NCBI RefSeq assembly: GCF_963082655.1
Contig: NC_081552.1
Coordinates: 126,513,494 to 126,577,493 of the forward strand
DNA length: 64,000 nt
Source: Stomoxys calcitrans
Lineage: Eukaryota; Arthropoda; Insecta; Diptera; Muscidae
Direction of reading: 5' to 3'
The first letter of the stretch is position 1. Each line of letters starts with the position of its first letter. Of the stretch, positions 56,497 to 64,000 are shown in pieces. The notes under the pieces were generated by a model. It did not search any database. It saw only the letters and a program-made list of their open reading frames with translations, and was not told the DNA's origin. The translations under genes were made by a program, and so were the position numbers.

Positions 56497-58046
56497 TATA
56501 CCCACCACCGAAGGATGGGGGTATATTCATTTTGTCATTCCGTTTGCAGCACATCGAAATATCCATTTCCGACCCCATAAAGTATATATATTCTTGATCA
56601 GCGTGAAAATCTAAGACGATCTAGACATGTCCGTCGGTCTGTCCGTCTGTCTGTTGAAATCACGCTACAGTCTTTAAAAATAGAGATATTGAGCTGAAAC
56701 TTTGCACAGATTATTTTTATGTCCATAAGCAGGTTAAGTTCGAAGATGGACTATATCGGACTATATCTTGATATAGCCCCCATGTAGACCGATACTCCGG
56801 TTTAGGGTCTTAGGCCCATAAAAGCCACATTTATTATCCGATTTTGCTGAAATTTGGAACAGTGAGTTATGTTAGGCCCCTTGACATCCTTCGTCAATTT
56901 GACCCAGATCGGTTCAGATTTCGATATAGCTGCCATATAGACCGATCCTCCGATTTTGGGTCTTAGGCCCATAAAAGCCACATATTTTACCGATTTTGCT
57001 GCAATGTGGGACAGTGAGTTGTGTTAGGCCCTTCGACATCCTTCGTCAATTTGGCCCAGATCGGTCCAGATTTGGATATAGCTGTCATATAGACCGATCC
57101 TACGATTTAGAGTCCTAGGCCCATTAAAGCCACATTTCTTATCCGATTTTGCTGAAATTTGGGACAGTGAGTTGTGATGAGCCCTTCGAAATCCTTCGTC
57201 AATTTGGCCCAGATCGGTCCAGATTTGGATGTAGCTGCCATATAGACCGATCCCCTGATTTAGGGTTTAAGGCCCATAGAAGCCACATTTTTACCCGATT
57301 TTGCTGAAATTTGGGACAGTGAGTAGTGTTAGGCCCTTCGACGTCCTTTGTCAATTTGGCTCAGATCGGTCCAGATTTGGATATAGCTGCCACATGGACC
57401 GATCTCTCGATTAAAGGTTATGGGCCCATGAAAGGCGCATTTATTATCCGATGTGGCCGTAATTGGGGACAGTGGGTTAAATTAAGCCCCTCGACATACT
57501 TCTGCAATATGGCACAGATCGGATCAGATTTGGATATAGCTGCCATATAGCCCGATCTCTCGATCTAAGGTTTTGGGGTCATAAAAGGCGCGTTTATTGT
57601 CCGATGACGCCGAAATTTGGGACGGTGAGTTGTGTTAGGCCCTTCGACATCCTTTTCGAATATGACCCAGATCCGTCCAGATCCGCCATATAGACCGATA
57701 TCTCGATTTATAGTCTTGATCCAATAAAAGTCGCATTTATAATACGATTTCACTGAAATTTTACACAGTGACTTATGCTAAGCATTTCGACATCCGTGTA
57801 GTACATGGTTCAAATCGGTTTATTTTTAGATATAGCTACTTGAAAGATCAATATTTTGTTATACAGAATTGAACAATGAATTGTACTTATTAGTATTTGG
57901 TCCAAATCGGAACATATTTCGATTTGCTATGGGGCATAAGGTGTGCATTTTTCACCGGATTTTGATGAAAGGTGGTTTACATATATACCCGAGGTGGTGG
58001 GTATCCAAAGTTCGGCCCGGCCGAACTTAACGCATTTTTACTTGTT
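56497..58046 (-). mobile_element. RepD: second Rep-type family, complete copy
   Basis: 3' end at left (TTTTATACCCACCACCGAAG), TATATATTCTTGATCAGCG motif, GTCCGTCGGTCTGTCCGTC tract near 56630, then about seven tandem units of 152-153 bp with AAATTTGGGACAGTGAGTTG and CCTTCGACATCCTTCGTCAA. The 5' end at right is TTCGGCCCGGCCGAACTTAA and TTTTTACTTGTT. Sub-terminal inverted repeats are ATACCCACCACC (56498-56509) and GGTGGTGGGTAT (57993-58004). Core units differ from RepA but the period and end layout are the same. Confidence 0.8.
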
Positions 58047-58144
58047 ATATGTAAGATATAAGATTACAAAATTTACAATAGTTGGCGATGCAGGAGATCC
58101 CATACACATTTCCATCCTCTGTTCATAAAACTTATCATTATATA

Positions 58145-58215
58145 AACAAGTAAAAGCGTATTATGTTTTGCTGGGCCGAATCTTGGGAATCCACCACCAT
58201 GGGTTCTGCTAAGAA
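58145..58215 (+). mobile_element. Rep-type 5'-end fragment
   Basis: AACAAGTAAAAGCGTATTAT, GCTGGGCCGAATCTTGG and CCACCACCATGGG form a 5' end mixing RepA- and RepD-like features. Only about 70 bases remain before unrelated sequence. Confidence 0.55.
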
Positions 58216-58539
58216 TTTATGAAAAATAAACAACTTGGGGGGAATCCGGTTTTTTTTCCTTTAAGTAATTCCTTCATGTTTTCCGGGTGATGGGCTACTA
58301 ACCCGACGCCCCAACCTAGCTTTTTGTCGTTCTATAGATGATTTCGTGGCACATTTTAGCTCATTACCTACAACAGATCCTAAAGGTAGCTACCCAGTCG
58401 ACACCGCGGAGATGTTTGTGTCCACTTTTGAGATGAAGGAAGACCAAGACAAGCCTGAATTTTGCAAAGTCAAAACCAATCGGTACAGTTGCTTGGTTTC
58501 CAACATCCCCAAGTTAGCCTGGCCAAATTCTTCAACATC

Positions 58540-59006
58540 AGCCTTATCCGCACATGCCCCGACGGAACACAATTCCCTAGAAAAGGAATATGGTCGCTGT
58601 CCTGCCCATGATATTAAAATAGTTCTGGAATATTTAAATGCGAAAATAAGAAAGGAAAATATCTTTGGCCCAACGAAAAACTTCCAATAATGGATTGAGG
58701 GCAATGGACTCCGCCGCTGCAAATAACGTGGCAGTTATCAGCACCAGATTCCAACATCGCACGATTCACACGGCCACATGGTTGTCACCAGATCAAAACA
58801 CCAGAAACGATAGACGGAAGGCATTCAACCAGCGAGTTAGATGTACGATCTATCCGAGGTACAAACATGGATTTAGATCATTGGCTTGTTGCACCAAAGG
58901 CTCGCACCCGTCTTAGTGTGGCGATATACGTACAATCTGAGACTGCACGGAAGCTGGACATTGGAAAGCTGTGCACTCAACAGATGGCGACGGATTACTC
59001 CACTTG
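58540..59006 (+). pseudogene. APE-type endonuclease fragment of the RTE-like LINE
   Basis: Three frames carry successive pieces of an endonuclease domain, the enzyme that nicks target DNA for reverse transcription. They are YGRCPAHDIKIVLEYLNAKI (normally GDFNAK, so the catalytic Asp-x-Asn motif reads EYLNAK here), then NGLRAMDSAAANN with STRFQHRTIHTATWLSPDQN, then DLDHWLVAPKARTRL, where the S/T-D-H motif appears as LDH. The frame changes near 58680 and 58860. Active-site changes and frameshifts make it non-functional. Confidence 0.7.
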
Positions 59007-59527
59007 ACTGACCCAACTACTTGATGAAAACACTCCTTGTCCCGTTGATCTAAGGGTGCGGTGGCAATCCATTGCCCATAATGCAGCGAAATCCGTATTT
59101 GGGTACAGGAAGCTTTCCTCAAGAACCCATGGTACGACCAAGAGTATCGAAATGCTACTGAATCCAAGAACGCGACATACAGAGCGACCCTGCAATCGGT
59201 AGAAACGCGTCAACGAAGGGGAAGTATCGGGAGAAAAGGAGAGAGGAGAATCGTCTATTCCACAGAAAGAATAAAGAAATGCGAAGGCGTGAGTGTGAGC
59301 GAATTGAGATGTATAGGAAACCGATAGCCTCGGTATAGGCACATCCTCCTACAGAGACAAAGAATGAAATGTGGTAACTGGCATAGATAGTATGCTGAAG
59401 ATGTGGATATAACATTTTACCAAACTGCTGGTGTCCGACGATGGCGGCGAAGAGGATACCGCAGAACCAATCAATAATGATCGTATAGAATGTTTACCTC
59501 CTAGTCAGAATGGGGTCCAGGTAGCAG

Positions 59528-60420
59528 TGAAAGAACAACAAGGCAGCAGGAGCCGACGGGTTACCCGCTGAACTATTTAAGGCCGGAGGCTACACGCTGA
59601 TACGGCGTATGCATCAGCATATCTGCGCAATCTGCCTAGAAGAAAGCATACCCGATGATTGGAACCTCAACATACTATGTCCCGTACACAAGAAAGGAGA
59701 AAGATGATCGCATACAAGATACTCTCAAACGTACTGTGTGAAAGATTAAAACCTAAAATCAATGAGATAATTGGGCCCTATCAATGCGGCTTTAGACCTG
59801 GTAAATCCGCCATAGATTCTCACAGCGCCAAATCCTGGAAAAGACCCGATAAGGACAAATCAACACCTACCATCTCTTTGTTGGCAATAAAGCCGCTTTC
59901 TACAGCCCTATACCTTCAAAGGTATTTCAAGCCATGTCAGAGTTTGGTATCACTTATAAAGTAATAAGTCTCTGCAGGATGACACTTGCTAAACACGTTC
60001 CTCCGTAAGAATAGGAAAGAATCTTTCAGAAACATTCAATACCAAACGAGGTTTCAAAACAGGAGACAGCTTATAGTGTTATCTCTTTAATATCCTTCGA
60101 TATGCAAATGTGAATAGATATGACACACTAATCACAAGAGAACACATGCTATTCACCTATAACGACGACATCATCATAGGTCGGTCACCGGAAGTAGTAA
60201 CTGCAGCCTTTGAAAGAATCGAAAATAAGTCGGTGAAAATGGGTCTGGCGGCAAATGGAGATAATACGAAAAGGATGGTATCTACTCCCAAAACGCCGTG
60301 TACAACCGATCAGATAAAGATAATGGAGAAAGTTGGGAATCATAACTTTGAGATAGTTACAAACTTGATCTACCTGTGCACCGCAGTAAGGAAACGAACA
60401 ACACCAATTTTAAGATATAA
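59528..60420 (+). pseudogene. Reverse transcriptase fragment of the RTE-like LINE
   Basis: KNNKAAGADGLPAELFKAGG and IPDDWNLNILCPVHKKGE mark the RT entry, followed by a stop at about 59707. AYKILSNVLCERLKPKI and GPYQCGFRPGKSAID come next in another frame. The palm motif region between them (the FVDFKAAFDS-type motif) is not recognisable. The YxDD motif appears as LFTYNDDIIIGR near 60155, with A changed to N. AAFERIENKSVKMGLA then follows. Multiple frameshifts; dead. Confidence 0.75.
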
Positions 60421-60664
60421 TAATCAGTTTAGAAACAAGTCCACGCAAACCGGGACTTACAAAAGCCCAATGGAAAGAGGATCTTGGAACGCTATTCTAC
60501 GTTCGGCTAATGGGACAAATATAATTATTATATTGAAGCCGTTGAGTGAAACGGACGTGTTTTTATTTCGCTCCTCAAAGAAAAAATAAATATATATTCG
60601 TATCTCGGAATAGGTAGTACCTATTACGGAAAAAAAATTTAAAGCCTTTTGGAGTAGGCTAGAA

Positions 60665-61821
60665 ATGGACTCCAAAGACTCAACATCTGCGGTGGTGGCG
60701 TCAGACCGCAGCATGTTGTCCTCCACTCCTATAGGTATGGGTGCCTTGGCACCTGTTGTCGAGAGTAATGCTTTAAGCGCACAACTAATCGCCAGACTAG
60801 TAAATGAGGAAGAGACGGATAAACCAGAGGGATGCACAGTTCGTCTCCAGCCTTTAACTAAAGGTGGTGTTTCTGACTCAGATTCAGACAGCGAGTGTGT
60901 CAATGAAACAGTCATCGCAGCCGAATCGAGAGATGAGTGCATCGGGATGACAGCAGAAGTGATCGATGGCTTTGCTAAGCTCACAAGGAGAGCGAGAAAG
61001 CGATCCTGTGCACGACGAAGGAAAGTGCAGGATGCTGGAAGGGATAGAACTGACATTCCAAGCACTTCTACGGAAGCTGGAAAAAGAATCAGATCTCCCG
61101 AAGATCATAACACTGCTAAAATACTGAAGAAGAAAAAGAGCTCCCCGCTTTCAAGTACTTTGGGAAAACCAAGCCGGCCATTTCGCAATGGAGACTCCAG
61201 ACAGTGTCCTGCGGAGGTAGACAAAGTGGGAACGGGAACGAAGGAAGCGCGCAAGGCCCCTGAGTCTTCATGGAGCATTGTGACTTCCAAAAGGAGGCCA
61301 CAACCATCACGGAAGGGGAAGATGGTCGCTGAGAATGGTAAGGAGCCGCCCTCTTACTCCAGAGTGGCAAGGAAGCACAACAGAAATGAGCTGACTTATG
61401 CAGTCATCAATATCGGCTATGCATCCAGAAGGATTCCACCAGATCATCGGATGACCTGGTTAACAATCGGATTTTTGAACATGTGTGGAACTCTGTAAAG
61501 GGTCCACCCATACAAATGATGAGCTGCGAGTTAAGAGGGGACATCTTTAGGCTGCGTTTTGCGTCGGCGGAATATATTGATACCGTCAAACAGCTCGTCA
61601 GAAGTATTCACGCTCCCTGGGAGGGCGCAAAGCTCGACCTTGAGAGAAAGGTGGATATCTCCCAGCTCACAAAGGCTACGGTCTTCATCACCCATGATGG
61701 TACCATCACCAACTCCCAAGAAGCCCACTTACTTAAGATTCGAAAGGCTAAGATAGGCAAATATCCTAGTATAGAAACATCAGGTAGTACAGGGAATGGA
61801 AACCCATTACCGACTTTATAA
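60665..61821 (+). pseudogene. LINE ORF1 (nucleic-acid-binding protein), one frameshift
   Basis: The first frame (60665-61498, 277 codons) starts MDSKDSTSAVVASDRSM, has an acidic serine stretch (SDSDSDSE), a basic RRARKRSCARRRK segment that could bind RNA or act as nuclear signal, and a lysine run (ILKKKKSS). Near 61440 a single-base shift moves the reading to the frame continuing RIFEHVWNSVKGPPIQMM, which runs to a stop at 61821. Combined length would be about 385 codons. No CCHC zinc knuckle is visible, although ORF1 proteins of this superfamily usually have them; it may be lost. Mild damage compared with ORF2. Confidence 0.6.
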
Positions 61822-61966
61822 AAAGTAGGAAGACTAGACTAAGCAAAGAACCTAAAACGATGACATCAGGCAGCGCAGTGACAGGAAAGTCAATGCAGTC
61901 TAAAAAACAGGGAGCAGACGATGAGATCATCACCTACTCCCAAAATGCCCATTTACTGGAGGACCA

Positions 61967-63926
61967 ATGATTGAGGTAATCCAGATAAACCTCCGCCGGA
62001 GCGAGACTGCTACACACGCTCTGATATAGAAAATGGGCAAGGGCAGTTTCATATTGCCTTAATTCAGGAGTCATCGACGACCCGGAAAAAGTTTATGGAC
62101 TGAACCATATCAACTACCAATTATTCTATGGTAACTCTGGTACTCGGCCGAGGACCTGCGTTATTTGTCATAAAAATTTGAATTATATTTTCCTCAGAGT
62201 TGTCAACGTCGAATGCAACAGTGGTTAGACAGGGAGACGGTGAAGCATACCTGGCATCACTTTATCTGTCTTTCGATTCTCCGATACTGCCACCCACGTC
62301 GGAGCTGCAAAGGCTGGTAAGGGTGCGATGAGAACTCTCACCACATTTCGTGGGGTAGCACGACCTGGCAGAATTCTTGAATACTAACGATGTAATAACA
62401 CTTAATATTGGTAACCCCGCTACCTTTGTTAATAGGATTAGGGTGGAGGTATTAGATGTGACGATATGTTCAGAAAATCTGATCGATGAGGTTCTGGATT
62501 GGAGGGTCTCCATCGAAGACTCCTTTTCTGGCCATCGCTACATTAGGTTTAGAATAGCACGGCCAGTGCCGAGTTCGATAAGCTTCCCGAATAAGTTGAA
62601 AACCGACTGGACAAAATTCGGAAGGCTACTCAGAAAAAGACTTGGGCAAGATAATTTCTACATTATATATATACAATGTCAACAGGATTACGACTGCACT
62701 GGTGGGATCCTTCGAAAATAGTTGTCCTCTTCGGGAAAGGAAATCAGCCCAAGAAAAACCCTGGATGACCGCGGAGATTCGCAATATTGGGAAAGAGGTC
62801 CGCAGACTTTTTAACAGAGTATGACATCCAGCGAACTGCTCAAATGCAAATAGCATACCTATGTTAAGGGAATGTCGGTGGAGACTGCCCTGCACGAGGT
62901 TGTGCATAAAATAGAAGAATCCTTCGATGCCAAAACGTACACATTGGCGGTATGCATTGACATCAAGGGGGCTTTTAACAATGTGCGGACCGACACACTA
63001 GTTCAATCCTTAGACCAGTACCCGGTCCTTAGAGACTGGATAAACCATATGCTAACGAATAGGTGGATAAATTGTGTGTCCAATGGCATAAATATAAGGG
63101 AGAAAGTGGCACAGGGCACGCCACAGGGGGGCATTTTATCACCACTCCCATGGGTGACCACCATAAATGACCTTTTACGGATGCTGACTGAGGAGGGAAT
63201 TGAACCCGTCTGCTACGCAGACTATGTTATAATACTTCTAAGACGGGCCGAAAGGTTCTTGCATATGGCATATGACTGGGTTAGACCCAGAGTTCTCAAT
63301 GTTTACCCAGAGAAGACGGAAATATGCCTGTTCACGACGAAGACGTAGGTGGGCCAATTTAACGCATCACGTTTCCTCAATTAGACGATTTCGATATGAG
63401 ACAAGGTCAAATACTTAGGTGTGATCTTGGAAGTGTCACATTCAGGAGCGTACTGAGAAGGCTCACAGGTGTCGGGCACTATGTAGACGGGCCGTAGGCT
63501 CGAAATGGGGCCTGAATCGTAGGAAAGTCCACTGGCTCTACAGCAGCGTGATCAGACCAATATTTACTTACGCCTCAGTAGTTTAGTGGACTGCTATGAA
63601 GAAAAAGTGCAACATAAGGACCGTACAACAGGTTCAGAAAACATGTTGTCTTGGCATATGCGAAGCAATGAGGACCACGCCCACTAGGGCACTGGAGACA
63701 ATTCTAGATATCCAACCCATTGACATACAGATTAAGTGTGAGGCAGCCACTGCGGCTATGAGACTTAAGGCGATGGGAGAATGGATTGAGGATGGGAGCA
63801 GCTCATACCATCGCGGTATTATCGAGGCGACGATAGGAAACCTGCTGCCATCGGCACGGTCTTGGATATGCGGAACCCTAGTATTGCCATCTGGAAGATC
63901 AAGTTACACGGATGGATCAAAGCAAT
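61967..63926 (+). pseudogene. LINE ORF2: endonuclease, reverse transcriptase, RNase H start
   Basis: Begins MIEVIQINLRRSETATHAL, typical of an APE endonuclease N-terminus, with an early stop, then FHIALIQE. The endonuclease C-terminus is at 62377 onward (TLNIGNPATFVNRIRVEVLD, with FSGHRYIRFRI in place of S-x-H). At 62820-62870 the RT N-terminus is deleted: EVRRLFNRV is joined nearly directly to VETALHEVVHKIEE. RT motifs: AVCIDIKGAFNNV (first catalytic Asp), QGTPQGGILSP, and CYADYVIIL, where the YADD box reads YADY, losing a catalytic Asp. A stop at 63348 and frameshifts follow. KTCCLGICEAMRTTPTRALE and finally YTDGSK, the RNase H entry, end the readable part. Inactive. Confidence 0.78.
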
Positions 63927-64000
63927 AGTACAGAGTGGGTCTTAGGGTTTACATTGAAACCCCAGAAACTGATATCTGTTTTAGACTGCCTGATCATAAT

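Larger units (their letters stand above)
58340..60600 (+). mobile_element. Dead RTE-like LINE (endonuclease + reverse transcriptase remnants)
   Basis: Endonuclease and reverse-transcriptase motifs follow one another over 2.2 kb on the plus strand, in several frames with many stops. No ORF1 is recognisable before it, as usual for RTE-type elements. The 3' boundary near 60600 is set by the start of the next element. The clade call is inference from motif phrasing. Confidence 0.65.
60600..64000 (+). mobile_element. Dead I/LOA/R1-type LINE, continues past the window
   Basis: Two-ORF non-LTR retrotransposon: ORF1 at 60665-61821, ORF2 from about 61967 with endonuclease, reverse transcriptase and the beginning of an RNase H domain at the right edge. 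RNase H after RT places it in the I superfamily (I, LOA and relatives) by established knowledge. Many frameshifts and one large deletion. It lies head to tail behind the RTE-like LINE. Confidence 0.75.

Noticed and set aside
60457..61065. 202-codon minus-strand ORF
   Set aside because: Antisense of LINE ORF1, whose plus-strand frame has the expected acidic and basic segments; no motif on the minus strand.

Overview
The window looks like repeat-rich, gene-poor DNA from a higher (calyptrate) fly, possibly a muscid. This rests on the interspersed repeat families, the AT-rich composition and the insect-type DNA transposons; the species is inference. I see no host protein-coding gene, rRNA, intact tRNA or CRISPR array. 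Nearly all of the 64 kb can be assigned to mobile elements, their fragments, or tandem repeats derived from them. The only intact protein gene is a Tc1-like transposase at 26864-27868.

Local labels used below. RepA is a 1-1.6 kb non-autonomous family. It starts with ACAAGTAAAAGCGTGC and a TTCGGCCGGGCCGAA palindrome, has a core of about 153-bp tandem units, then a (GACG)n tract, and ends in GGGTATAAAAA. RepD and RepG are diverged relatives with the same layout. All three carry sub-terminal inverted repeats, as DINE/Helentron-associated elements do. HelB, HelC and HelE are Helitron-like, judged by a 5' TC-TTATATATAAAAATC end, a 3' GC-rich end closing in CTAG|T, and tandem G-rich units inside. 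The assignment to Helitron or Helentron classes is inference, because no Rep/helicase gene is present.

Layout. 0-8 kb: RepA copies, one nested inside another that also holds a mariner, then HelB. 8.2-15 kb: a 1.2-kb inverted repeat (RepA end + tRNA-derived SINE + mariner MITE) around a 4.3-kb spacer holding another RepA with a fold-back D41D-type element in it. 15-20 kb: HelB with a 342-bp tandem duplication, a (TA)n tract, HelE and RepA. 20-26 kb: a zinc-knuckle ORF fragment and about 4 kb of 20-bp AT-rich minisatellite interrupted by a dead D41D transposon. 26.5-30 kb: the intact Tc1 element beside a dead D41D element that hosts a RepA. 30-41 kb: RepG, RepA, and two HelC copies hosting RepA and SINE insertions. 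41-56 kb: HelB, mariner and RepA arrays, including a 2.2-kb tandem duplication. 56-58 kb: RepD. 58-64 kb: two dead non-LTR retrotransposons on the + strand, an RTE-like one and an I/LOA/R1-like one that runs off the window.

The elements interact as hosts and insertions, not as a pathway. Nesting order and shared junctions give relative ages, and several pairs of empty and filled sites define element ends. I did not find a convincing new cellular system. The strongest biological signal is the covariation of sub-terminal inverted repeats across the three Rep families, followed by the intact IR/DR-type Tc1 element.
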